Source: Leucocoprinus leucothites (lineage: Eukaryota; Basidiomycota; Agaricomycetes; Agaricales; Agaricaceae). From it: DNA of 64,000 bases. The notes beneath the pieces are model-generated. The model had not been told where the DNA came from. It did not search any database and was given only the letters and a program-made list of their open reading frames with translations. The stretch is taken from positions 1 to 64,000 of the forward strand of contig JAACJO010000036.1 in the NCBI GenBank assembly GCA_013368445.1, given 5' to 3'. The position numbers and the translations under genes are program-made. Numbering within the stretch: position 1 is the stretch's first letter; every line of letters begins with the position of its first letter. Shown in pieces: positions 22,440 through 35,130 of this stretch.

Positions 22440-23460
22440 TTGCGAAATTGAACTACCTAGATATAAATGAAAAGTTGGGAACACTTGTCAGCCAACGATA
22501 CACATTCGACGATAAACCCACCTGTCCACATACCGATTTAGCAAGCACGCCATCTACAATTGTAATCATTGCGTCGAAGTTCGAAGCTCAAGCTTCAATG
22601 TGGGTGGTGATCTAGCAGGTTACGACGTCATCCATGTCAGTTGGGGAACGGTATGGGGTGGGAATGACATACATCTCAAGAATCGTTATTTCCAGCTTCA
22701 AGTTTGGCATCGCTGCAAATCGCAGAGTCTCTCTAATCTTCTACAGTAGCATAACGAATACTCGTTGTGAGAAAAGTCGATTTCGAACACTAGATGGTTG
22801 GTTCTACGAAGACTCCGTAGTTCCTCTCGACATCCAGCACCCCACCCTTGCTGTAGTACCTGCAGGTAGCCCCGTTGCCTCTTAATGTGAGATCCTCGGT
22901 GTCGTTGAGGTGATCTAAGTTGACCCTCGCACTCCAGACCGGTATGGGGCACCTGTAGAAATCCGCTTGACTCCGATTCTTCGAGTTCGTCTTGAATGGA
23001 TTCAAGGGGAGCTGAGATGAACGCTGTGATGGAGCCAGTACGAGTACATGCTACAGGTGTCTGGCTAGGCGGCTGAGGTGGAGGGGGGGATGGGGGAAAC
23101 GTGGGGCAGGAGCCGATTGAGGGCGAGATTGAACTACCTAGGTTTGTGTGAAACGTCAGCACAACTTGCCAACTATTGACACCGCTACTACACATTCGAC
23201 AATAAACTCACCTATTTTCCGACCATATACCGGGCGTGTGGCCATCCACAATCGCGGTTTCTGGCTTAAGCACATAGAGAGCTGAGGCTCAAGCTGCAGC
23301 ACTCCAGCATGGGCACCAGGTAGGGGCATGGTAAACACATGAGTGATGGTCCACGGCCTACAACATCGTTGATATCAGTCGGAGAGCGGCGTGGAGTGGA
23401 AAGGACATACCCGTCAAGAGCCATAATTCCCAAGTTGGTACCGCACCCTGTCGGTCATCC
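22440..23460. repeat. Diverged tandem duplication, period about 680 bp
   Basis: Two stretches, from about 22447 and about 23127, share order and many words: ATTGAACTACCTAG, then ACACATTCGACRATAAAC, then a block ending near CAAGTTTGGCA or CAAGTTGGTA. The left shoulders (about 22380 and 23070) also match. Each unit has short minus-strand frames that could be exons of a small gene family, but no start, stop or domain could be fixed. Confidence 0.45.
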
Positions 23461-23974
23461 AGCTCATAAAGTCCCCTCCAACCTCCCACTGCAACGTGAA
23501 TGTTTGAAGCGCGGACGAGTCGTCGGCGCTGTCCTCTCCACTTTGCTGAGCACGGGGCATGTACTGGACACCTCGGCAATGTGGCGAAGACGATCGTAGC
23601 TGTTTGCGTGGGGCTGCAAAACGGGTTTGTTGTGGGCTGGGTTCGCGTGTACGTGTGCGGTGAAGAGGTGATGATGGCATTGAGCGAATAGGAGTGGGAA
23701 CTTGGATCAATCGATCATGTACCGCGTTCGTTCTCAGCCGCACATCGAAGCAAAAATAACTGCAGAAGCATCGCCTTGTTGTAGTCCAGTGCCGCCATAG
23801 AACATTCCCAGTGCCATCGATAATGGGCATCTATGGGTCAGGCGATGCACCACGTTGATGCATCGTGTCTGTATTTATGGATCTGCGACGGTGTTCGCCT
23901 TCGTTCCCCTGCCCTTGTTCCCCCCCTGCTGACTCCCCACTGCGAATATCGTCCCGTGTTTTCACCTGCCCATA

Positions 23975-26407
23975 ATGTCTCGGCGCCCTCGCAAAAAGGT
24001 CAAGCTCACTCACACCATCGAAGAGTCCCTCGATCCAGCTCGTCGGGTCGCAAATCTTGACGGCGCTAGGAGTCAAGCTAGCGCATCCACACCTCAACGA
24101 CCTCCTGCGCCTTTGTCAACTCAAGATACCGCTCCGCTCTCTCAACCAGCTACTATCACGGCCCCTGCTCCCCCACCGGTGCCTCCCCCTCCCACGACTC
24201 CTACTCCTGCACCGCCTGGTGTTGGGCCCTCTAAAACAGCGCCTATTCCCGCGCCTTCCCCCTCCCCAGCTTTTGTTCCCTCCCCAGCGTTGTCTCCGCA
24301 CAGCCTGTCATCTACTCCTTCACAGCCCCAGCATCTCCATGCACGTGAAATATTACGCAATGCGCACAACTTCACTATCACCCATTCTCAATTCATCGAC
24401 GCCTCCCATGCGGGTTCTGGTGAGCTTTATAGTACCCGGAGCTGGACCACTGACCTCATGCCGTCAATAGGCCTCAGAGAACTCCTCAAGTATTCAATGC
24501 CGGATGCATTCCACGACTCCGGCGCTCGCTACCCACCACCAAAATGCCACCTCGGCACTCGGAATGAATACATCGAGCTTATCACCGACTGGGCGCTGGG
24601 AAAGTCGGATCGGAAGGAGCCCATTCTGTGGATGCATGGTCCCTTTGGTATCGGGAAATCGGCTGTCGCACAGAGCTGCGCTGAAGCCCTGGAGTCCATG
24701 AACAAACTCACTGCCACCCTCTTCTTCTCCCGTTCCAATGCAGGTCGCGACGACCCTCGACGCGTCTTTACGTCCATCGCGTACCAAATCGCTACCACAT
24801 GTCCCCCGTTCCGGGAAATCATCAACAACCGCATGATTGAAGACCCTGCCCTCGCGACAAAGTCACTATCAACGCAGTTCAAGGAGTTGCTCGTTCGTCC
24901 CCTTGGTCAGGTTGATACCGCAGGGAGTGGTCTTGAAGAATGCGTTGTGATCATTGATGGACTGGATGAGTGTCGGGGAACGGCAGAGCAGTGCGAGATT
25001 ATTAAGATCATCGCAGCTTCTGTCGACAAACACACGACGCCCTTCCGCTGGTTCATCACCAGTCGCCCCGAAGACCCGATCATCCGCACCATGAACTCCC
25101 CTGCTGTATCCCCTGTTCGTTCTCGCATCGAACTTCCCGTATCCCGCGCAATCGACCACCAAATCCTTGTCTACCTGACCGACGAGCTCAAGCTGATCCG
25201 CGAGGATCACGGCCTTCCCGAGTCGTGGCCATCAGAGAAGGTTCTTGCCCTGCTTGTTGAACGTGGTGCTGGGCTTTGGATCTACGTGGCGACCATCGTT
25301 CGTTTCATCAAGGATGAAAACTCTCTTGGCCCCGAAGACCAGCTACGCATTGTGCTCAAGTATGCAAAGGAGGTCTCTGCTAAGGTTAGAGCGGACAACC
25401 CGCTGGCGGAGATGGACTTTTTCTATACCCTCATCATGGAACAAATCCCGCTGAAGGTCAGGACAGCGGTCCGAAATATCCTCCTGGCCTACTCTGTGCT
25501 CATTGATGATCCATCTTATGTTGCCACTGCCCTCCGCCTTTCCGCAGAGCAGTTCCGTCGCGCCTGCGCTTCCATTCAGTCAGTCATGGAGCTCAAAGGC
25601 TCTGATCTTGAGTCCATGTCCATAAAATTCTATCACACATCATTCCTTGATTTCATGAGGGATCCCCAGCGGTCCAAGGATCTATGCATCTATGGTGATT
25701 TCTTGATTGAGCATCGATGGGAGCTTTTGGAGTGGTTGCATGAAGTCTGCTCTCGCAGTACAGGTACTGTGTTTCCTGAACTCATCTTGTGTTTCGTGCT
25801 CTGATGAGGTGTCATGTCACTCACAGATTCCTCACACATTGTGTTTCCCTCGGGTACTGTTCTCCCAGAAGATGTATCAGGTGCTGACCACTATGATGGT
25901 GTTTTGGGTTGGTTTTGGCTGCTTTGTGAAGAACCTGAGTGTCCACTTGATTTCCAGACTGCTATGTCTCTTGCAGAGCTTCCATTCAAGAAAATGCTTA
26001 GGTTGGCGGTTGACAAGAAAGGGTGGGAGATTAACGGTGATCAAATAAGAGATAATGTAAGTTTCCAATCCCATTGTTTCCTAGGATTATCACTTATTAT
26101 GTGACTGTGTTTGCAGCTCCCAGCTGAACTTTGTGACAAGATTGTTCAAAAGGGCAAGTGTCCAATCCCAGGGTGCATGAACACTGAGGATGTCTGGATT
26201 CTGGGACATGGAGAGAATGAAACAGTCCCTAACCAGGGGAGTAGTTTTTCCTTTAGGTTGGAGAACAATCAAGATGTGAGTATTTACTTGTTTTTGTTAT
26301 TTTCTTTGGGTGTTCTCATTGCTTTATCTCAGCCTCCTGATGGTGATTGTGTCTGTGGAGCTGAAATACAGAGAGGTGGGAAAGTAAAGTCTGCAAGGAT
26401 CACTTAA
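23975..26407 (+). CDS. NACHT-domain NTPase (STAND family), four exons
   Basis: Inferred exons are 23975-25763, 25827-26056, 26117-26275 and 26333-26407, which splice in frame to 750 aa. Residues 1-120 are a Pro/Ala/Ser-rich, probably disordered lead with a basic start. The NACHT domain follows: Walker A Gly-Pro-Phe-Gly-Ile-Gly-Lys-Ser at 222-229, Walker B hhIIDGLDEC at 324-333 and a Ser-Arg-Pro-Glu sensor at 363-366. After the winged-helix-like part there are no WD40, ankyrin or TPR repeats; the end is short and Cys-containing. STAND NTPases act as regulated switches, in fungi often linked to nonself recognition, but the role here is inferred. Exon 1 is GC-rich up to about 25.64 kb, while the rest is AT-rich like the neighbouring repeats. 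Confidence 0.8.
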
Positions 26408-28222
26408 ATTGCATGATTCTTCTTAAACACTTGACCCTGATGGTATCATTGCAGAGTCTGATTAGTGACCTTCCTTGTCACTGTCAAAACCTAGACTAGC
26501 ATTTTTTTCTAATTCTTATTCTCAAACCATAGGTAGACATATGTATTTCTTCTTAATAAATATCTCTCCTGCTTGGTCTCTCTTGTCTCTGATAACTGCC
26601 AGACTTGACTGATAAGGATGAAGTTGAGGAAAATGATTACAAGAGCTAGTTATGGATAAGCAGTGCAAATGGCAAGGTTATTTAAATGAGGTCAATGGGA
26701 AGGGTGATGATGCTGATGGTGTATAGGTAGGCTTTGCAAGAAGGAGGGTCTGATGGCATTGATGCTGAGATTCTCAAAGCCACTGAGAGCAGATGGAAAG
26801 CTTTGAGATGCAAATACATAAATCTTTTGATACAGAATTCTAGTATAGTGATTGTGTTCTACTTAAGTTACTGGGTGCTTATGCTAGGTGTTAGGACCTC
26901 AGATTATTGCATATGATTATACAATATAGGTCCAACAGTCACAGTTTGAGGGTAAAAAACATCTTTCATTCATACAGCACTCCTCATATTGACAAGCACA
27001 CCTCACCTCTATTATAGATACCATATACAGCTCCTCTTGCATTGATACCATCCACATCTACACTCCCCCACCCTTACTTTGACTATCAAGGCCCCATGTA
27101 TACTTCTTCACACAGAACCTCACAAATACTACAACAAAGCATGAGTGATAGATGCAAGGCACAACTTTCACCAACCATAATATCACTGTGGATAGAGGCA
27201 CAAAGAGATCTGTGAATATGCAAGGGAATGGCACTGAGTCTCTCACCTTCAGGTGGCATCCTCACAGAAGCAGTTTACAGAGGTACTCGGTCTATTTTCA
27301 GCTGATGAGGGTAGTGATGGACTGGAGTCAGCAGAAACTTATGGAACAGAGTTAATGAGCTTAGAAGGGCACCAGCGAGGTTGTGGAGGAGATACAAGTA
27401 ACACCTGGGGTATGCCTGCATAAGTGCCGATGGATCGGCTTCGAGGAAATACCTATCCTGCCAGCTGATTAGGTGGATCAAAGCTGGAGAGCATTGAAAC
27501 TCCAAGAATGGTTATCATTGACCAAGTGATTGCCAATGCTCTTGTTGAGTGGGGCATCCCACCCAGAGAACCAGTAAATGGACCTGGTGATGGAGAACCA
27601 CAATATATAGTACTAGAACCGGCATTCACCTCTGTGCCAAACATGCATATTGGCAATGTAGGAGGACTACTAGGTCCAACCAATGATGATGCATACATGC
27701 CTATTGATCCAATCCTTTTGAATGACACTCTGGCATTAGGCAGAGAGTTGGGCAGGAACACAAATCATAGCTGTCATCATAAAACATCTGATCAACTTGC
27801 AATAGAGGAGGCAACTATACTCATAGAGCAGTTGCCAGGCCGGCACCGGCACAAACCAAATAGTCAGTACATAGTTTCTTGATCACCAGGAGAAAACATG
27901 TAAAGTAGTCCAGATCTGATTCCAGAGACCTGAGAGCCACATTATGTGAGCATTGAAAGCTTTCATTTTTAAAGATAGCACCAAGAAATTCATATTAATT
28001 GTTCCTATATAAAGAAATAACAGAGATACAAAGACTAATCATATAGTGTTCTACAGTGTAATTATAAGAACATGAAAATACAATACAAGATGAAGCTCAG
28101 TCTGAAATGTCTATGGGCTGGGACTTAGACAGTGTGGTCATACCAATAGGATTTATGGGTAGAGGGAAGCATGCTTGTTGAAGGGATAATGGGGCAGAAG
28201 ACAGGGGGGCTAGAGTATTAGG
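26408..28222. other. AT-rich stretch without a recognised gene
   Basis: The longest plus frame is 27508-27882 (about 124 codons, Gly/Pro/Asn-rich, soluble-looking), preceded by shorter frames at 26734 and 27152. No domain, splice model or homologue could be named. Composition and position suggest repeat remnants. Confidence 0.3.
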
Positions 28223-30594
28223 TCATGAACTGGCCATTGGTGGCAAGGGAGGTGCAAGTACAGGCACTGGCACATTGACTTCAATAGTGGGGAGAATTGC
28301 TGTCAATATCAGCATAATAGGGATCAGCATATGAGCAGATGCTGATTGTATATCCAATGCAATTGCCAAATCCCCCTCCATGGCAGGCATAGGAGGTAAT
28401 ACCGATGCTGAAACTAGATGGTTTGCTGGTACTGCATCTGGTGCTGGTAGTCCCACCAATACAGTCCCCAATGCTTCATTGTCCACCATGGGTTCATGTA
28501 GATATGGGTGTAATAGTGTTGAGCCTGATCCCCCTTGATGTGTTTTTGCCAGTGACTTTGCCTGCTCCTTGGCCTGATCCTCTATCAATGTAAACAACAG
28601 TTCCATGTAGACTGCCTCCACTGCAGAAGCCTCCTCCAGTAGGGGCCGTCCACATATATTGGGCACACTGTCTTTGTTGAGATCTAGAAAGTCACATACC
28701 TCATCAACCTTTGGGATAAGAGTATCAATGGCTTGCTCAAGATACTCAAGATGTTCCATTGCATTGACTTGATTGTCTGGAAGCTGCACTGTTGCTTGGC
28801 CTATCATGATGTCCAGATGGTCACCAAGGCTATGAAGCTTCCACTCAACTTCCACTAGTTGATTACTGGCATCTTGGTGATGGTGGTCATACCAGCCAGC
28901 AATGAATGCAAGTGATTCACTGTATGATTGAATACCATTTTTAACTACAATGAGGCTGTTATCAAAACCAGCTTGGAGAGAGAAAACAAAAAGGGCTCAC
29001 TTGTTTCAAGGTCAAGCTTCAGTGTTTCACCAGGGGCATGGTGAATGGGTGAGGGTTCCATCAGTGGTGACAGCACTGAGTGCTGAGATGGGGGTGTTGA
29101 GTGCCATGCTGCAGCACTCCACATTGTTAGTTGCTTCATGGGGTGATGGTTTTTGTCGCTGTCCCTTCCAGTCTCAACCCCCCTTTTATATCCTCACTTT
29201 CTCTTGTTTCTAGCACCCCCCCCCCCCCCAACCTCTCCTCCACCATTGAGTCTTCGACAAATCTCTTTTGCCAAACATTTCATCTTCAGAATCCAGCAAC
29301 GAATGCATGCCCCTCCACCAATGTCTCTCTCACACATTTTTCCTGCTTTATTACAGCTATTACAAGGGGGAGAATTGAGGAGACTGGATGGTTATGCTGG
29401 TCAGCAGTTTGCCAGTCTTGGTGCCAGTTTTTGTTTCATGTTCCCAGGTTGGGTATGCTGGTCATTAGCCAACACACATTCCTTCTCCTTATTCTCCTTA
29501 GCCTTTGCCTTTTCCTCCTCCACTTTCTTGATCCTCTTCCATAGTTGACCAAATGTTTCCATTGCTGGTGCCGCTAGTGATGACATCCCTTCATTTATCT
29601 CATACCTCCATTGTTTCTTGGGTAGTGGTGCCAGAGAGAGCGACAGCAAAGGGACATAATCATCCTCTGATTTGTCCAATTCCATGTACAGCACATTATC
29701 ATAAATGTGTTCCTTAACAGTGGCATGTAATGGTCTACTTGGCCTGGCAATGAGTGGAACTGGCATTATAGAAGTGGTGAGTACATTGGGAATGGGTGCC
29801 AGTGAGGCTCCAGTGCTTCTTGGTTTCAATGCTGCTTGCATCTCAACATCAGGCCCTGGTGACAGTCAAGATAATGAGAAGGATGTTGTGGATTTTAATG
29901 GAACTCTTGGTTGAGATTTGGGTCGAGGGCAGGCCTGCATTGTCGTGTTGTAAGCAATATGACTGGATGCCAGCGAAGATGGCTGGTTCAGCACATGGAC
30001 AGGTGGGTTTGGCACTATTGATGTAGGAGTAGGTGCTACTGGATCCATGGATTGGTAACCAGAGGTGGTAGTATGCGGCATGGGTGTCAGGTCTGGTAGA
30101 ATTGCACAGTAGGCTGTCTTATCTGGAGATAAGTCTCCAGATGCGGTTGGCATTACTTATAGCTGCCAGGAAAAAAACTTTAAAAAGCTGTCATCTGTGG
30201 TGCAAATATACTCACATTTCTGCCCTCAAGGTGTCAAAGAGCCTTCTGTTGTTGTTGGACAGAATCTGGATCCTGCCCCTTCTGCCGCCAATCCATGATC
30301 AAACTCAGCACAAACTAGTGCTGCTCAAATGCTGCTTTCATGTCGGCATCATTGTTCTGCATATGTTTGAAAAGCTTTTTCTACTGATGTCAGGAAATAC
30401 TCAAATGGCCCCTGCATATATCTCATACTTACAAGTTCTGATTTTTTCAATTGCAGCACCTCAAGAACCATGCTATTCCGAATGGCTTGCCAGAACACCT
30501 CCTCAAATGTATCATGCATTTTGGAAACAATAACAGCAGTTGGTGCAGACATATTGCACAATCCCTGTTTGCTGATATCTGTTGCTGTAGTCAA
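28223..30594 (-). pseudogene. Minus-strand ORF remnants of an unrecognised element
   Basis: Successive open segments on the minus strand look like one degraded protein: a helical start (30594-30349), a Pro/Ser/Thr-rich middle (30153-29866), a charged helical region with Lys/Glu repeats (29600-29470) and a helical, probably coiled-coil C-terminal part with a hydrophobic tail (28975-28223). Most of the first half is in one frame with nonsense codons, with a change near 30350 and possible introns. No transposase motif was found. It diverges from the plus-strand frame starting at 30757. Confidence 0.4.
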
Positions 30595-30756
30595 GAGAGC
30601 AAGCAGAAAATTGAAAGGGTGGTATCACAACTCACAGCATTCTGATGCAAAGATCATATGGTTTCCTCAACCATCATATGACAATGATTATCTATACTCT
30701 GCCCTTTATTGCATCTCATATAACCATACCCCATATCAACTTACAGCCTGGCAGAC

Positions 30757-31470
30757 ATGAATTCACCTCCTGAGCCTGCACTATCCAGTCAGTTATCTGT
30801 TGATACCCCCACACAATTCCCCATTTCTACAACACCAGAGGGCATACATTTTCTTGTTCCAACATTCCTCAAAGATGCTACTGAAGCAGCATTCCATGCC
30901 AAGCAAATGAAGGACTCTTTAAATGTTCACAGTGCTCCTGGTGGTGTAAGTTTGGCCTATTATTGTTTTTCCTCATTTCATTCTGGTTCCCAATGTGTAC
31001 TTTGCCAGTGCTAATCATGAACCTGCCAGTGCTGATTATCTAATTTGGCCAGTTATGGCCCTCCCTCACCTCCCTTGAAGCACATTCAAACATTCATGTC
31101 TCTTCTCCAGTTGCAGTCCTTACTTCTGCTGGCTACTCACCTCATCAATGCTGGCACTGTTATGGTTCCTGTTGTGCCAGTGCATTGCATATCCTTTTTG
31201 GTCCCACATCCCTCATGTCATGGATTACTAGAGATTGACCCAACAGGAACTTCTCATCCTCCATGGTGAGATAAAAGCTCTTCAACAACAATATGGCCTC
31301 AGCTACAAGGATGCCGCCCACTGGCTCTATCAATCTGAAACCCAGAAGTTTAGGGCAATTGAGAATGCCAAGTTTTCTATTGGCAATATTTGACACCAGG
31401 CAGATCTCTTAGTTGAAGAAGGCATAGTGAAAACAATATCTGACATTGATCAGTGTACTACCTAAAATAC
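30757..31470 (+). pseudogene. Plus-strand ORF remnant paired with the minus-strand one
   Basis: An ATG at 30757 opens a Ser/Pro-rich frame whose Ala-Pro-Gly-Gly end leads to a possible intron (GTAAGT near 30948). Farther on, 31230-31440 encodes a helical segment with Tyr-Gly-Leu-Ser-Tyr-Lys-Asp-Ala-Ala-His. That combination resembles accessory proteins seen in Agaricomycete transposons, but I cannot name the family. Stops interrupt it (for example near 31389). Confidence 0.4.
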
Positions 31471-33116
31471 TGGCCAGCCTCCCTCTACCTTGGATACATA
31501 TATATATAATATCTAGGAAATATATTCCACTGTTATTTTTCACCATGTCATCTACCTGCTAAATATACATGCCTGTATGTCACTTGCCAGTTCTAACAGT
31601 GCCAGTTCTTTGGCCTGGCATACTTCCTGTTGTTATTTTGCCACTCCAATCAGCGCTCTGCCACATTGTTATGCTGGGAGTGGGTTTCGTGCCTCCCAGC
31701 ATCATGCTAGTCCCCAACTTTTCTCTTCATCACACATCAATACCAAAGCTCCAACATGCTATGTGCCCCCCTACATCAGCTACCCTACAATCTGCCGATC
31801 CCCCCTTGGCATGTTATATATCCTCACTGTGCTGCAACACCCAGCAGACCATTGTCATGTGCCATTGTGCCTGGAAGCAACCCATGGGCCCACTGGTGTA
31901 GTGTGGCTTTGCCATCAAATATCCCAGCCCCATGTGAGCGGTGTGGCACCACCCGGCAAATCATGGCCATGTACCATTATGCCTGGGTGGTACCCACAGG
32001 CCTGCTGGTGTAGTGTGGCTGTGCTAGCAAATGCACTGGCCCTGTGTGAGTCAATACATTGTATGACTTCACTGGACTGTGGCAGTTGATACAATGTAGG
32101 TGGACTATGTGACTAAATCTCTTATGTATTCTATATAGATCTCATGAGAAGCTGACCTGGTATGTATTCAGGAAATCTTGGTTGTAAGGTATAGTATTAA
32201 TATACTAAGGGAGTGTAATCCATGATACAAATCCAGTTGGACCCCTCACCTTAAATATATACCTCATCTCTCAGGAGTTGGAGTTCATCACTTTCCCAAC
32301 CTTATTTATCCAAAGACTGGATCAAAGGCCCAAATGGCAATGCCAGAGTCACCTTGAGAATGGGCTAATTTTTACACATGAACATACATGATGTAGTATG
32401 ACCAAGGCCAACTTGGGCACCACAATCATGGTCCTATTATCTACCCTTGATTCAAACATGACAGTGCACTGCAATCAGGCTTTGAGAGAGACTATTCTGT
32501 CATTTGCCACTGTGCCCCAACAGCAACCCTGGACCTCAAACAGCAAACATCAGCTTTATCATGTCTGGCTCACTTAAAGGAATGGCTCCTGTGATGGCAA
32601 TGCATACCCAGAAATAGGTTTTCCAAGTACCAAGAGCCTTGTGGAGGATTGTCAATTGTCACTTGAAGGTAGTAATAGGATAGCCCAGGTCTTCAATGCC
32701 TACCTACGAGTTTTTGAGAACTTGGCTGTTGAAAAACTTCAGGTCACACAGTGCCCAGAGAATGTATAAATTTTGTGAGTGGCATGGATACTTTCAGGAA
32801 ATTCACAGCAGAGGTTGTGCCTGCAGATCAGTGACTCTCAGGGATTTTTGCAGCATTACTCCACTGAGTTGACAAAACGGCTGTACAAGATAGTCCTTGA
32901 GGTTCTGGTATCTGAGCGCACTATCATGTTGTGTGGGTGAGCCTATAGCAAATAGAAGTGAGCTATAGCGTTGATGGTATATCTAATATCCACATCACTA
33001 TCATGTGTTCACTAGATGTCACCTCTTCTCAGAAGTTATCTGGCTTGATCGAAGCTCGGTGGTGTTCATCTATGAGCAGTTCTGCCCAGGGCTTTGGAGC
33101 TACGGTGAGAGATTTA
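31471..33116. other. Stretch without a supported gene; contains a 112-bp duplication
   Basis: Short plus frames around 31569-32089 are rich in Cys/His/Pro and probably noncoding. Two neighbouring copies of a 112-bp unit lie at about 31835-31946 and 31947-32051. Nothing else was recognised up to the Tc1 element. Confidence 0.35.
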
Positions 33117-34712
33117 TACAGTGGCTCAAAAAACTGTCCCAATGTTTTCGCATTTTGGACATATTTGCTAATACCAGGGCAGATATATGGCCTAGCATCC
33201 TGAAAATATTCACACAGGTACCTTGACATATTGGGAGCATATATTCCCATGATCACATGACCTTGTCCATCAATGAATTATTAATGAATTATCGAAAATA
33301 TCTACTCATTGGGACAGTTTTTTGACCCTCTGTTATCTACCTACTCAATACTTTGTATGACCTCCTCTTGCCCTGACAACTGCCTCAATCCTTCTGGGCA
33401 TGGTTTCTATCAGCCTTTGGCACCTTTCTGCTGGAATCTTATTCCACTCCTCTACTAGCCTCTCCCACAATTCAAATACTCCTTAGGTGGTCTTTCATAT
33501 GCCTTCAGCTGGTCCTTCAGGTAGGTCCAGAGGTGTTCAATGGGATTTAGGTCAGGGGATTGTGCAGGGCATGATAGAACTTGAATGTTGTTGTCCACAA
33601 ACCATTGTTGTCCCAGTTTTGAGGTGTGTTTTGGGTCATTATCCTGCTGGAATATCCTCTCCTCCTCCTCCATCTCCAACTTTTCAAAGCTTTCCACCAC
33701 CCCATTGTCCAAAATCTCGCAGTATTTCACTGCATCCATATTCCCTTGAACCTCAATCAGCTTTCCTACCCCATTCCACCCCATACACCCCCACACCATC
33801 ATGTTACCACCTCCTCCATGTTTGACAGTAGGGAGAGTGGTCCTATCTGACAGTGGTTCCCCCCTCTCCTTCCAGGTATACACCTTTCCATCTGACCCAA
33901 TCCTGTTGATCTTTGTTTCATCTGTCCACAACACCCTCTTCCAGTCCTCCACTGTCCAATTCCTATGTTCATGTGCAGAGTCAAGGCATTCCTCACAATG
34001 TTGCTTTTTGAGTAGAGGTCATTTGATCTTGGTTACAGAGCAAAATCCATTATCCTGAAGGGTATTTCTGACAGTTTGGGGTGTGACAGGGTCAGACAGA
34101 GTAGAGTTAATGAAATTTGTAGCCTGGACAGCATTATCTAGCTTTCCAGAGGTTATTTGGTGAATTATTGCTTTTTTATCATGAGGAGAAAGCTTGGAAG
34201 GACATCCTCCCTTGTTGTTTTCCTTGTCCCCATCAACTTCTTTATTGATCCTCCCAACAGTAGACTTGCCTAGACTAGTTTTATGTTCAATATGGCACAA
34301 GGAATAGCCATCTTTGAGAAGAGAAGTGACTTGGGAGTATTAGGTAGAGGAGATAGCTTTCATGATGTAGTGGCAGGAAGAAAGACAGTTGTAGCCATCT
34401 CAACATGTCAACCAAGGTCACATGATCTTGTTTACTACTCCCACACCTGCCCTGATGCTCCCCTGGCATGTTACAAGATAGATACTGGGAGGCTGACAGG
34501 GGGTCAAAAAACTGTCCCAATGAGTAGATATTTTTAATAATTCATTACTAATTCATTGATGGACAAGGTCATGTGATCATGGGAATATATGCTCCCAATA
34601 TGTCAAGGTACCTGTGTGAATATTTTCAGGATGCTAGGCCATATATCTGCCCTGGTATTAGCAAATATGTCCAAAATGCGAAAACATTGGGACAGTTTTT
34701 TGAGCCACTGTA
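33117..34712 (-). mobile_element. Tc1/mariner transposon, complete ends, TA target sites
   Basis: The element spans 33119-34710 (1,592 bp) between TA dinucleotides at 33117-33118 and 34711-34712. Its inverted repeats of about 216 bp start CAGTGGCTCAAAAAACTG. Within each end the same 22-bp word recurs in inverted orientation (33123-33144 and 33307-33328 on the left, 34501-34522 and 34685-34706 on the right). The single transposase gene lies on the minus strand. Confidence 0.92.
33345..34363 (-). pseudogene. Tc1/mariner transposase (DD34E), inactivated
   Basis: The span of about 340 codons is normal for Tc1. The N-terminal helix-turn-helix DNA-binding part is at 34310-34060. Catalytic residues are Asp in Trp-Thr-Asp-Glu (about 33920), Asp in Gln-Gln-Asp-Asn (about 33650) and Glu in Asn-Pro-Ile-Glu-His-Leu-Trp with 34 residues between, so the triad is DD34E and intact. 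Lesions: TAA at about 34342-34340, TGA at about 34021-34019 (likely from CGA) and a 1-bp frameshift at about 33485, after which the C-terminal part continues to a stop at 33345. Confidence 0.92.
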
Positions 34713-35130
34713 GGTCTATTTCTGGTCTATTTAGTGTTCCGAAATCCACTGCTCTTCGCTCAAATGTTCATACTTCGACACATCCCCGCCACTACTTCGA
34801 GGCTTGTGCAGCGCATTTACCTCTTCTATGATCGCATCTTCACAAAACGCCCATGCTTCACTCAGAGCTACGCGGGCTCAACTTTGTTCATCAAAATTAT
34901 GTATGCTTATATATTAAGCACTTAGTACTCAGTGATGGCGCCCGCTTCCCCTTGAAACGGGTTTCCCGGTTGAAAGGGCTTGATCCCTGACGACATCTGA
35001 CACAGGCGATCAAATTCTTTGAACAGGAATAAACCGACGCCATGTATCCCGGCTTGACAAGCTCCTCACACCCCTTCTCGAACGACGACACGTACTGGCA
35101 GCTGCAAGAGACAGGTGAAGCGGGGTGGTG
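34713..35130. other. Intergenic, presumed promoter region of the glutaminase gene
   Basis: GC content rises here and the repeat-like composition ends. No conserved promoter element is obvious. A minus-strand frame (35349-34897) is a shadow of the glutaminase exon and was not counted. Confidence 0.35.

Noticed and set aside
24142..24381. Gly-rich minus-strand frame in the NACHT gene
   Set aside because: It is the antisense of the Pro/Ala-rich N-terminal coding region.
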